Assembly: GCA_024278285.1 (NCBI GenBank)
Contig: JAJRTM010000903.1
Location: 1 to 5,700 of the forward strand
DNA from: Planctomycetota bacterium
Lineage (GTDB): Bacteria > Planctomycetota > Planctomycetia > Planctomycetales > Planctomycetaceae
Length of the DNA stretch: 5,700 bases
Reading direction: 5' to 3'
Below are positions 1 through 5,700 of the stretch, piece after piece. Numbering within the stretch: the stretch's first letter is position 1; the number at the start of each line of letters is the position of its first letter. The position numbers and the translations under genes are program-made. The notes under the pieces are model-generated. The model ran no database searches. It saw only the letters and a list, made by a program, of their open reading frames with translations, and had not been told where the DNA came from.

Positions 1-1082
1 CAGCCGCTGCCGCCGCCGCTTTTGAGCCAGTCAATTTTACCCTCTGCATTCAGGTGAGCAACAAAAACATCTTTATCGCCCACACTTTCGATCTTGTTTG
101 AACCAACTTCGATGGTCCCTTTGTAACCGCCGCAAATGTAACAGCCTCCATTTTTTTCATCAGGAATAATTCCCGCCACATGCCCCTCGGCTTCCGTCCC
201 AAACCGTACCGCATGCAGCAGCTTTCCATCTTTGCCTGCTATTTTTGCCACAAGAAGTGAACCTTCTTCATTGCCGAGAGGTTGCCCGTCGTAAGTCGCA
301 TTCTTCGATGCTCGACCGCACACCCAGACATTCCCTGCACGATCAACAGCGACATCTTCTGCCCCCGCTGTAACTGGTGCACCGCCCGCTTTGGCCCAGA
401 TCAGTTTTCCATCTTCGCCGTAACGAGCCACAAACAGACGGGAGCCTTTTTCCTGAGTCTCCAGAATGTTTTCACCCAATTGTGCTGGCCCGACCATCCT
501 TCCTGCGACAACACAACCGCCGCCGGGCATCAAATCTAAACCGTGACCATAATCGTAACCGGGGCCGCCGCCGGTATGAATCCAGCGTTCGTTACCGTCT
601 TGATCAAAACTGGCGGTAAAGTGATCGTAATCGCCCAGGTTGGTTACTTTCGTTTTTGCAAATTCGAGTTCTTTACTTTGAAAATGCCCCGTGACAAAAA
701 CGTTCCCCTTACTATCTGCATCGATCCCGTAACCTCGCTCGATCGCTTCACCACCAATTTGCCTGGCCCAAATTACTTTGCCATCGGAATCGATCTTGGC
801 GATAAAGCAATCAGCCTGACCACGGCTGGTCAGTTTCTGTTTTCCAAAATCTGCCTCGCCCGCAAATTGCCCGGTGATATAAATGAAACCATCATCCCCA
901 ACCGCCAGGCTGCGAACTTTTTCACCGCTTAATTCACTTCCTGCACGAATTGCCCACAGGAAAGAGGCGGGTTTCGTTTCTGGTTTTTGTTGGGCAAAAC
1001 CAGCCGTTTGCATCGATGTAATCACAAAAATCGCCAACAGAAAGCGATTCAATAATGGTTGCAGTTTGAGGAGGGTTTTCAT
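1..1082 (-). CDS. Secreted SBBP-type repeat beta-propeller protein (5' part, runs off left edge)
   Basis: Reading the minus strand from the ATG at 1082 gives 360 codons without a stop to the window edge, so the C-terminus is missing. Residues 1-30 form a signal peptide (basic start MKTLLK, hydrophobic stretch FLLAIFVIT, likely cleavage after GFA30), so the protein is exported. The rest is a regular repeat of about 62 residues. Each unit ends in a strand like DSDGKVIWA, followed by GG and then a D..GN.(F/W)V.G motif (for example SKGNVFVTG, RAGNVWVCG) and an (F/L)xAK-like strand. The Trp or its equivalent falls at residues 43, 105, 167, 229, about 290 and 352. This matches SBBP / delta-60-like propeller repeats known from secreted bacterial proteins. 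Its ligand or activity cannot be told; such proteins usually bind or scaffold. An in-frame ATG at 1094 would add four residues (MRLA); a TAA just before it limits the ORF. Neither start has a clear Shine-Dalgarno sequence, so the start is uncertain by 12 bases. Confidence 0.87.
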   Translation of the reverse strand, partial: MKTLLKLQPLLNRFLLAIFVITSMQTAGFAQQKPETKPASFLWAIRAGSELSGEKVRSLAVGDDGFIYITGQFAGEADFGKQKLTSRGQADCFIAKIDSDGKVIWARQIGGEAIERGYGIDADSKGNVFVTGHFQSKELEFAKTKVTNLGDYDHFTASFDQDGNERWIHTGGGPGYDYGHGLDLMPGGGCVVAGRMVGPAQLGENILETQEKGSRLFVARYGEDGKLIWAKAGGAPVTAGAEDVAVDRAGNVWVCGRASKNATYDGQPLGNEEGSLLVAKIAGKDGKLLHAVRFGTEAEGHVAGIIPDEKNGGCYICGGYKGTIEVGSNKIESVGDKDVFVAHLNAEGKIDWLKSGGGSG

Positions 1083-1094
1083 TGCTAGTCGCAT

Positions 1095-1143
1095 TTCTTA
1101 CTGAGGTAGTTGGAAGGAACAGGCGTAAGCGAGTCAGTAAGAA
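1095..1143. promoter_or_regulatory. 10-bp inverted repeat upstream of the propeller gene
   Basis: TTCTTACTGA (1095-1104) and its exact reverse complement TCAGTAAGAA (1134-1143) flank a 29-base spacer. On the minus strand the second arm directly abuts the upstream candidate start ATG (1094) and lies 12 bases before the preferred ATG (1082). It could be a leader hairpin limiting ribosome access or a split operator. A -10-like TACAAT (minus strand, 1148-1143) overlaps the distal arm. If that is the promoter, the transcript would lack part of the arm and the operator reading is more likely. The repeat is seen directly; its function is inference. Confidence 0.45.
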
Positions 1144-1204
1144 TTGTACTTCTCTGGAGGCGACCGCGAAACTGTCAGGGGGAAATATTGGAATTCTTTT
1201 CAAG

Positions 1205-1239
1205 TGTAGGCTGGGTCAAGACCCAGCATTGTGGCTACA
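1205..1239. repeat. Small palindromic repeat, copy A (GCTGGGTC hairpin)
   Basis: GCTGGGTC (1210-1217), a two-base AA loop and GACCCAGC (1220-1227) make a perfect 8-bp hairpin. Outside it, TGTAG (1205-1209) can pair with CTACA (1235-1239), but the right side carries seven extra bases (ATTGTGG, 1228-1234). The core differs at only 2 of 18 positions from the one at 1681-1698, so both belong to one dispersed family resembling REP-type intergenic palindromes. No T tract follows on either strand, so it is not a classical intrinsic terminator. Confidence 0.65.
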
Positions 1240-1352
1240 TTTTAATGGAGCGTCTTATATCACGAACAGTAAGATTACCCAGCGCAGCAGTGCCGCAACC
1301 AAATAGAGATCAATTAACACGAACCATTCTTTTAATAGACTTCGTCTCAAAA

Positions 1353-1367
1353 TGTAGGATGGCGTGC
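1353..1367. repeat. Possible decayed half copy of the GTAGGCTGGG repeat
   Basis: TGTAGGATGGCGTGC resembles the left end of copy A (TGTAGGCTGGGTC) and the reverse complement of copy B (CGTAGGCTGGGGCGTG). No matching second arm follows, so it would be a half element. In addition AAAATGTAG (1349-1357) is the exact reverse complement of CTACATTTT (1235-1243) at the right end of copy A. The resemblance is short and could be chance. Confidence 0.25.
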
Positions 1368-1473
1368 TTTATATTACTAACGTTAAAAGTTTACGAAGCT
1401 TGCGCAAATTATCCCATAACGAGAGCATCACTGAATAGTTAAAAAACTGGAACAGAAACCATGCCTGAAATTG

Positions 1474-1503
1474 ATTCGCGAAAATTCCCGTTTATTCGCG
1501 GTT
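1474..1503. repeat. Triple 10-bp tandem repeat, ATTCGCG type
   Basis: Three consecutive 10-base units: ATTCGCGAAA, ATTCCCGTTT, ATTCGCGGTT. They share ATTC.CG, with variable last three bases. I recall similar short intergenic tracts from many environmental bacterial genomes, where they often give spurious small ORFs; that recollection is unverified here. Reading the minus strand yields ANKREFSRIN-like peptide, which I take to be non-coding. Confidence 0.55.
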
Positions 1504-1580
1504 CGATACCTTCCGATCAAGCAGACCTGTTGACGCAGTCGCCTTCGGCTTGCCGTTAAACAATTTTCCTCTTTTTTTAT

Positions 1581-1610
1581 TTCTCTGCGGTTCTCTGCGA
1601 ACTCTGCGGT
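1581..1610. repeat. Triple 10-bp tandem repeat, CTCTGCGG type
   Basis: Three consecutive 10-base units: TTCTCTGCGG, TTCTCTGCGA, ACTCTGCGGT. All contain CTCTGCG. A T-rich stretch (1571-1583) lies directly upstream on the plus strand. Very similar intergenic tracts recur in many unrelated bacterial genomes as far as I recall, and their minus-strand translation (FTAEFAENRRE) is a familiar spurious peptide. No function is evident. Confidence 0.6.
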
Positions 1611-1680
1611 AAAACTTCTTTGGTTCCGGCGGTCAAAACAGACCAGCCGCGCTGGATCGATCAATGGTATCGATCTTCAA

Positions 1681-1703
1681 GCTGGGTCACGCCCCAGCCT
1701 ACG
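1681..1703. repeat. Small palindromic repeat, copy B (GCTGGGTC hairpin)
   Basis: GCTGGGTC (1681-1688), loop AC, GCCCCAGC (1691-1698) form an 8-bp hairpin with one T/C mismatch, followed by CTACG (1699-1703). The core matches copy A at 16 of 18 positions. The left flank lacks the TGTAG seen in copy A, whereas the right CTAC follows without the seven extra bases. It lies 38-60 bases beyond the stop of the 773-residue gene, so a 3'-end stabilising or terminating role for that transcript is possible, but no U tract follows. Confidence 0.6.
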
Positions 1704-1740
1704 CTGTTACGAAATAGTCACAATCATTCTATTACCAAAA

Positions 1741-4062
1741 TTACAAATCGATTCGCAGCCAATATAATCGCTGGCGGTCGCCGGTGGTGTGGACGTGTTG
1801 GAGCATGTGGGAGATGTTTTGTTCCGGGAACTTGTTGAAAGTCGTTCGATTTTTCCAGCGAATTTTGAGGCGTTCATCGAAGTTGATGACCTCTGGATTG
1901 AGCCAAAGCGTTACATGTTTGGCTGCGGCTTTAATGTAAAGCGTGTTACCTGCGTTCGCTTTTTTTCCTTCGATGGGTAATGGGCTGGGAGGCAGTATTT
2001 TTCCGTTGCGTAACACGCGCGGCTTGGTCAGCGAAGCGGGCAGTCCAGAAAATTCGATCCAGTAGAAACGGTTGTCGCTGGGACGCATCGTTTTCATTTT
2101 GAACTCTTGAGGAAGTTTTGCCCGCTGATGATGTTTCATCCATTCCAGAATGTTGGGCAATTCTTCGTGGTAAGATTCATGCCCGCGCTGTTTATATTCT
2201 GTGAGAATGACATCCTGACGATACTTCATCATGCGGGTTAACACGCCGGCGTTGTATTGGAATGTTTCGCCATCTAATTCACCAACAACAACATAAAACG
2301 GCAGCGTCTTACAGTTTTCCCAATAATGCCTGCAATAATCATTGATTCTTCCTGCAATCACAACCGCCCCTGCGAACAAATCGGGATGAGCCATGCCGAT
2401 ATCGAACACGGCGTCGCCGCCCAGACCATGCCCGACCAGATAGATGCGGTCTGAATCAACCGAAAAGCGTTTTCTCGCATCGCGGATCGCATCAACAACC
2501 CGCTGATGTGATTCTGCAGAACCGATTCCCGTTTCGCCTTCGTCTTGCAGATAATCAGGCGCGATCACAATAAAACCGTTTCGATGCGCAGGCCCTGCGA
2601 TGTTCGAACCGCCCCACCAGACCAATTCATTTTCCGGCTGCATCCCTCCTGCGTGGAGCGCCACCACAAGCGGGTAGGTTCGGTCCGAAGAATATTCGAC
2701 AGGCAAAATCGCCTGATACGAAACCGGAAAAGAAGACTCCAATGTTTCCAGTAAGATTGGTTCGCCAACATTTCCTGCTGGCGCTTCCCACACAGGTTCC
2801 AAGTGCTTCAAAATGGCTGCGACTATTTGCGGGCTGATGCCTTCAATTCTTTTTAGCTCTTCCAGAGTTTCCTGCTGTTCAATCGGGTCATCCCCACGCA
2901 GATAATCGAGAACACGATCATGCGTGTCCCAAAAATGAATGGTCGTTTCGGCATCTGTTTCTGCCAGCGCCGGCCCGACAATCCAGGCGGAATAGGCGAG
3001 CGAAAGTTTTTCGTTGGCAGAAAGAAAATCATCTTCAGCGTTTTGTAGAAACGGTCTCATTCGCTCAAGATTGTGCCGGGAAAGACGACTGCTCACAACG
3101 GAACGCATATCCTTAAATCGATCCAGTAACTTTTCGTCTTTCACTTCCGCCTGTAAATTAGCCAGGGACGATTTTGCCAGCTCAATTTGCTCGAGCGCCT
3201 TTTCATGTTCGCGAATAATGTTATCGACTTCCTGCAAACTCGCCTGATTGATATCTCCGCGTGGAAATTTATTTTTTGCAGAATCATAAACCAAATTGTA
3301 CTGCCCCGCATCGAGCCTGCGTTTGAATTCGTTAATCGCCTGCGTTGCTTGCAGTTGACGAATGACTAATCGTAACTCTTTTACTTTTGCATCCAGGTCT
3401 TCAAAATCGGCTGAGATTCTACGAAGTTCTGTCTGGGCTTCGAGATAGTTTTCGCAGGAGATAAACAGCCGCACGATCGCGAGTCTGTCTTCGTGACTGT
3501 TTTCGTCGATGGTATGCGAAATCGTGTTTCGCAATACCTCTGCAGGAATCGTTTTTGTATCGACCGCGTAAACCCAGTTATATTTTTTTGCGGTTAGTTC
3601 GACATAGTCAGGCCGGATTTTTGAAATCTCCTGCATGAACTCCAGGATTTTCCCTGAACCTCTCATCTTCACCGTTCGTCTGCCAAATTCGGAAAACGGA
3701 CTCGTATTTAAGAACCCGCCAATGGTTCCGAAGCCCTGCCCGCGATGTGCAGGAGGCAAATCAACGACGAACTCTTCGACATACGGATCATCCAGCGTTA
3801 TTTCCACAACCGTTCTAACCGATTGCGGAAAATAATATCGTTGCGGTCCTGCATCGACCATCGTAAAGGGAAAGCTAGGGACCGGACCTTGCGATTTTTG
3901 TCGAATCTGCTCCAGCGTCAATCCCTTCACGGGTGTCGGTTTTCCCACGAAGTGAATTCGATATCCACTCACCATCAAAACCTCTCCCGCCTGCACGAAT
4001 TGGGCAGACGAAAAAAGTAGACAGAAGCAGAACAAAAACAGATTCAAAATAAACAGCCGCAT
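1741..4062 (-). CDS. Exported 773-residue protein with C-terminal alpha/beta-hydrolase fold, apparent nucleophile Ser-to-Gly change
   Basis: A complete gene. Residues 1-25 are a signal peptide (MRLFILNLFLFCFCLLF core, likely cleavage after VQA25). Residues 26-170 are a beta-rich region that I cannot assign. Residues about 185-410 are mostly helical and charged with heptad-like stretches (possible coiled coil or TPR-like helices). Residues about 440-645 look like an alpha/beta hydrolase of the esterase D / PHB-depolymerase / prolyl-oligopeptidase type: strand YPLVVALHAGG (463-473), IVIAPDYL, then nucleophile elbow YLVGHGLGGD (541-550), Asp in GELDG (597) and His in RGHESY (628). The elbow reads G-H-G-L-G, so Gly546 (codon GGT, 2425-2427) stands where GxSxG has its Ser, which suggests a non-catalytic or altered enzyme. 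Residues 650-773 form a beta-rich C-terminal domain. GGAG seven bases before the ATG supports this start. Planctomycete proteins of this kind are often named peptidase; I infer no substrate. Confidence 0.88.
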   Translation of the reverse strand: MRLFILNLFLFCFCLLFSSAQFVQAGEVLMVSGYRIHFVGKPTPVKGLTLEQIRQKSQGPVPSFPFTMVDAGPQRYYFPQSVRTVVEITLDDPYVEEFVVDLPPAHRGQGFGTIGGFLNTSPFSEFGRRTVKMRGSGKILEFMQEISKIRPDYVELTAKKYNWVYAVDTKTIPAEVLRNTISHTIDENSHEDRLAIVRLFISCENYLEAQTELRRISADFEDLDAKVKELRLVIRQLQATQAINEFKRRLDAGQYNLVYDSAKNKFPRGDINQASLQEVDNIIREHEKALEQIELAKSSLANLQAEVKDEKLLDRFKDMRSVVSSRLSRHNLERMRPFLQNAEDDFLSANEKLSLAYSAWIVGPALAETDAETTIHFWDTHDRVLDYLRGDDPIEQQETLEELKRIEGISPQIVAAILKHLEPVWEAPAGNVGEPILLETLESSFPVSYQAILPVEYSSDRTYPLVVALHAGGMQPENELVWWGGSNIAGPAHRNGFIVIAPDYLQDEGETGIGSAESHQRVVDAIRDARKRFSVDSDRIYLVGHGLGGDAVFDIGMAHPDLFAGAVVIAGRINDYCRHYWENCKTLPFYVVVGELDGETFQYNAGVLTRMMKYRQDVILTEYKQRGHESYHEELPNILEWMKHHQRAKLPQEFKMKTMRPSDNRFYWIEFSGLPASLTKPRVLRNGKILPPSPLPIEGKKANAGNTLYIKAAAKHVTLWLNPEVINFDERLKIRWKNRTTFNKFPEQNISHMLQHVHTTGDRQRLYWLRIDL

Positions 4063-4069
4063 ACGGTGA

Positions 4070-4073
4070 CTCC
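4070..4073 (-). promoter_or_regulatory. Ribosome binding site of the 773-residue gene
   Basis: GGAG on the minus strand lies seven bases before the ATG at 4062. It supports this start over the ATG that overlaps the site in another frame (TAATGGAG). Confidence 0.6.
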
Positions 4074-4112
4074 ATTACAACAAACATACGATCCCGGTTC
4101 GCGTGACCTCTA

Positions 4113-4121
4113 TTTATACCA
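4113..4121 (-). promoter_or_regulatory. Candidate extended -10 promoter of the 773-residue gene
   Basis: On the minus strand TGGTATAAA fits an extended -10 (TG, one base, TATAAA). Transcription would start near 4105, giving a leader of about 45 bases. No good -35 hexamer is seen at the usual spacing, as is common with extended -10 elements. This is a pattern match only. Confidence 0.3.
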
Positions 4122-4194
4122 GATATCGGAAAAAATACGCAGGGAAATCTGGTGATGAATTTAATCGTAATCCTTTTCATCTGTTATCGGGTCA

Positions 4195-4203
4195 TGTTAC
4201 AAT
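4195..4203 (+). promoter_or_regulatory. Candidate extended -10 promoter of the DUF1080-ThuA gene
   Basis: TGTTACAAT fits an extended -10 (TG, T, TACAAT). A start near 4210 would leave a leader of about 100 bases that contains the palindrome at 4215-4238. The -35 position (TTTCAT) is poor. This is a pattern match only. Confidence 0.3.
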
Positions 4204-4214
4204 GACAGACTACT

Positions 4215-4238
4215 GTTCATTCATCCTTATGAATGAAC
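4215..4238. promoter_or_regulatory. Perfect palindrome between divergent genes (candidate operator or leader hairpin)
   Basis: GTTCATTCAT (4215-4224), loop CCTT, then the exact complement ATGAATGAAC (4229-4238): 10-bp arms with no mismatch. Each arm itself contains a doubled TTCA / TGAA. It lies just after the candidate plus-strand -10 and about 75 bases before the fusion gene. That is where a repressor operator or 5'-leader hairpin could act. It is not followed by a T tract, so an intrinsic terminator is unlikely. Confidence 0.5.
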
Positions 4239-4300
4239 CTCAAAACTTACCGAGGTTGCCTGAACGTACAAATCTACCTGCTTGATTGACTTAATCACTG

Positions 4301-4305
4301 AAGGA
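4301..4305 (+). promoter_or_regulatory. Ribosome binding site of the DUF1080-ThuA gene
   Basis: AAGGA lies six bases before the ATG at 4312. This is a good Shine-Dalgarno match and fixes the start, which is followed at once by a signal peptide. Confidence 0.7.
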
Positions 4306-4311
4306 TTCAAC

Positions 4312-5700
4312 ATGAAAAAACTGTTTACCCTAATCATTCTGGCGAATACCCTTTTGTTGTCTGGAGCTACTACAACGATCCATGCGGGTGAGCCTGATGG
4401 ATTCAAGCCGATATTTAACGGGAAAGATCTTTCCGGATGGAGCGGCGATGTCAAGTTCTGGCGTGTGGAAAATGGGGCGATTATTGCGGAGTCGAACGAA
4501 AAGAACCCGTGCAAGGCGAATACTTTTCTGCGTTGGGCAGATGGCGAGGTGGATGATTTTGAATTGAAGTTGGAATTCAAGATTGAAGGAACAGCCGCGG
4601 CGAACTCGGGGATACAGTTTCGCTCTCAGATGCAGCCGGATGGGCATATTGTTGGTTATCAGGCAGATTTGGATTTAGCGGGAAAATATCTCGGGGCATG
4701 TTACGACGAGCATGGTCGCGGGATGCTGGCGGCTCGTGGGATTCTGCAAACGTGGAAGTCTCCTCAAGATCGCAAGAAGGAAATAATTGGGGATGCGGCG
4801 AAGTTATTAAAGAAAGTAAAGCAGGGCGACTGGAATGAATACCTCATCAAAGCGGCTGGAAATGAAATCACCTTGTCGATCAACGGCGAAGTCTTTTCTC
4901 GTGTGATCGATCTGGATAAAAAGAATCGCGATTTCGCAGGGGTGCTTGCCTTACAGTTACATTCCGGTCCAGCGATGAAGGTGCAGTTTCGTAATATTCG
5001 ATTAAAACGCCTGCCACTTAAAGGACGCAAGAAAATTGTGTTTGTCGCAGGGAAGAAAAGTCATGGCTACTTTTCTCATGAGCACAAAGCGGGCTGCATT
5101 TTATTGGCAGAAGCTTTGAACGGTTCCGGTCTTCCCGTGCAAACCGTTATTTACAGCGACGGCTGGCCCAAAGATGTGACTGCGTTTGATAACGCAGATA
5201 CCGTTGTGTGGTACTGCGATGGTGGCTCCCGGCATTTTGTGAACTCGCATTTGGAAGAGTTCGATCATGTGATGAACAAGCACGTTGGGCTGGTCAGTTT
5301 GCATTATGCGGTTGAAACAGTTATTGGTCCCGAAGGGGAACATTTCATGAAATGGGTCGGCGGATATTTCGAGCCGGACTGGTCGGTCAATCCGCATTGG
5401 ACAGCTCATTTCAAAACATTCCCGGATCATCCGATTTCACGAGGCGTCAAACCGTTCGCAATCAATGACGAGTGGTACTATCACATGCGGTTTGTGAAAG
5501 ACATGAAGGGCGTCACGCCGATTCTTTCTGCCCTGCCTCCTCGAGAAACGCTCACCCGAAAAGATGGCCCGCATTCCGGGAACCCGTTTGTACGTGAAGC
5601 GGTAATGGTTCGCAAAGAAAAACAGCACGTTGCCTGGGCGTTTGATCGTGAAGGCGGGGGACGCGGGTTCGGTTTTACAGGCGGGCATTTTCATCAAAAC
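4312..5700 (+). CDS. Secreted DUF1080 (3-keto-disaccharide hydrolase-like) and ThuA-like fusion protein (5' part, runs off right edge)
   Basis: The ATG at 4312 opens 463 codons without a stop to the window edge, so the C-terminus is missing. Residues 1-25 are a signal peptide (MKKLFTLIILANTLLL, likely cleavage after IHA25). Residues about 31-233 are a DUF1080 / PF06439 concanavalin-like domain: opening FNGKDLSGW (35-43), then FW.VENGAI, FELKLEFKI, NSGIQFRS and closing VQFRNIRLK. After a short linker, residues from 240 on are a ThuA-like domain (PF06283, glutamine-amidotransferase-like fold): IVFVAGKKSHG (242-252), HEH, LHYAVE, WVGGYFE, VNPHW, DEWYYHMRF, DGPHSGNP and GFGFTGGHFH. DUF1080 members are linked to 3-keto-glycoside cleavage and ThuA, with its partner ThuB, to forming 3-keto disaccharides. 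A role in oxidative sugar or glycan breakdown outside the cytoplasm is therefore inferred; the substrate is unknown. Many planctomycete relatives carry further C-terminal domains such as cytochrome c modules, which cannot be judged here. The gene is divergent from the 773-residue gene. Confidence 0.9.
   Translation, partial: MKKLFTLIILANTLLLSGATTTIHAGEPDGFKPIFNGKDLSGWSGDVKFWRVENGAIIAESNEKNPCKANTFLRWADGEVDDFELKLEFKIEGTAAANSGIQFRSQMQPDGHIVGYQADLDLAGKYLGACYDEHGRGMLAARGILQTWKSPQDRKKEIIGDAAKLLKKVKQGDWNEYLIKAAGNEITLSINGEVFSRVIDLDKKNRDFAGVLALQLHSGPAMKVQFRNIRLKRLPLKGRKKIVFVAGKKSHGYFSHEHKAGCILLAEALNGSGLPVQTVIYSDGWPKDVTAFDNADTVVWYCDGGSRHFVNSHLEEFDHVMNKHVGLVSLHYAVETVIGPEGEHFMKWVGGYFEPDWSVNPHWTAHFKTFPDHPISRGVKPFAINDEWYYHMRFVKDMKGVTPILSALPPRETLTRKDGPHSGNPFVREAVMVRKEKQHVAWAFDREGGGRGFGFTGGHFHQN

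Larger units (their letters stand above)
1095..1740. other. Gene-poor intergenic region with several small repeats
   Basis: About 650 bases separate two genes on the same strand. The short open frames here have no recognisable domain and no convincing ribosome binding site, and some are just translations of the repeats. The gap contains an inverted repeat, two hairpin palindromes of one family plus a possible decayed third, and two different triple 10-bp tandem repeats. No tRNA or obvious structured RNA was recognised. The stretches 1245-1345 and 1370-1470 show nothing I can name. Confidence 0.7.

Noticed and set aside
543..932. Plus-strand open frame of 129 codons
   Set aside because: It lies wholly antisense to the propeller gene, whose repeat pattern is clear in the other strand.
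1110..1442. Plus-strand open frame of 110 codons covering palindrome copy A
   Set aside because: No recognisable domain. It runs through an inverted repeat and a hairpin palindrome and has low-complexity coding character, so it is likely chance.
1569..1583. T-rich run as an intrinsic terminator
   Set aside because: No stable GC-rich stem lies directly before it on the plus strand, and no plus-strand gene ends there.
1428..1664. Minus-strand open frame of 78 codons in the intergenic region
   Set aside because: Much of it is the translation of the two 10-bp repeat tracts (FTAEFAENRRE, ANKREFSRIN). It has no domain and no convincing ribosome binding site.
1655..1675. GATCGAT / ATCGATC inverted repeat
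   Set aside because: The core ATCGAT is self-complementary, so two copies pair trivially. They are too short to be meaningful.
4227..4647. Minus-strand open frames of 117 and 105 codons
   Set aside because: They are antisense to the signal peptide and DUF1080 domain of the fusion gene and have no domain of their own.

Overview
The window looks like chromosomal DNA of a planctomycete, probably of the Planctomycetaceae/Gimesia type. This rests on protein architecture, not on any marker gene. It holds three large genes for exported proteins, of kinds that are frequent in that phylum: an SBBP-type repeat beta-propeller protein, a large protein with a C-terminal alpha/beta-hydrolase fold, and a fusion of a DUF1080 (3-keto-disaccharide hydrolase-like) domain to a ThuA-like domain. 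By eye the base composition is near 50% GC and even along the window. I saw no tRNA, rRNA, CRISPR array, integrase or transposase.

Layout. Bases 1-1082 (minus strand) are the 5' part of a secreted repeat protein that runs off the left edge. Translation stays open for 360 codons, with five full repeats of about 62 residues and the start of a sixth. Bases 1095-1740 are a long gene-poor gap. It contains several small repeats: an inverted repeat next to the start of the first gene, two related GCTGGGTC hairpin palindromes with a possible decayed third copy, and two unrelated triplets of a 10-bp unit. Bases 1741-4062 (minus strand) encode a complete 773-residue exported protein. Its hydrolase domain has Gly where the nucleophilic Ser is expected, although the Asp and His positions look intact. 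Bases 4063-4311 are a divergent promoter region with a perfect 10-bp-arm palindrome. Bases 4312-5700 (plus strand) are the 5' part of the DUF1080-ThuA fusion, which runs off the right edge.

How the genes relate. All three products have signal peptides and so act outside the cytoplasm or in the periplasm. The 773-residue gene and the fusion gene are divergent and share a 249-bp control region, so co-regulation is possible. The fusion points to processing of oxidised (3-keto) sugars. No direct pathway link to the propeller gene is visible, and the gap in front of it argues against an operon. I see no clear new multi-gene system. The points most worth checking are the apparently serine-less hydrolase with its unassigned N-terminal half, the fusion, and the non-coding repeats and palindromes.
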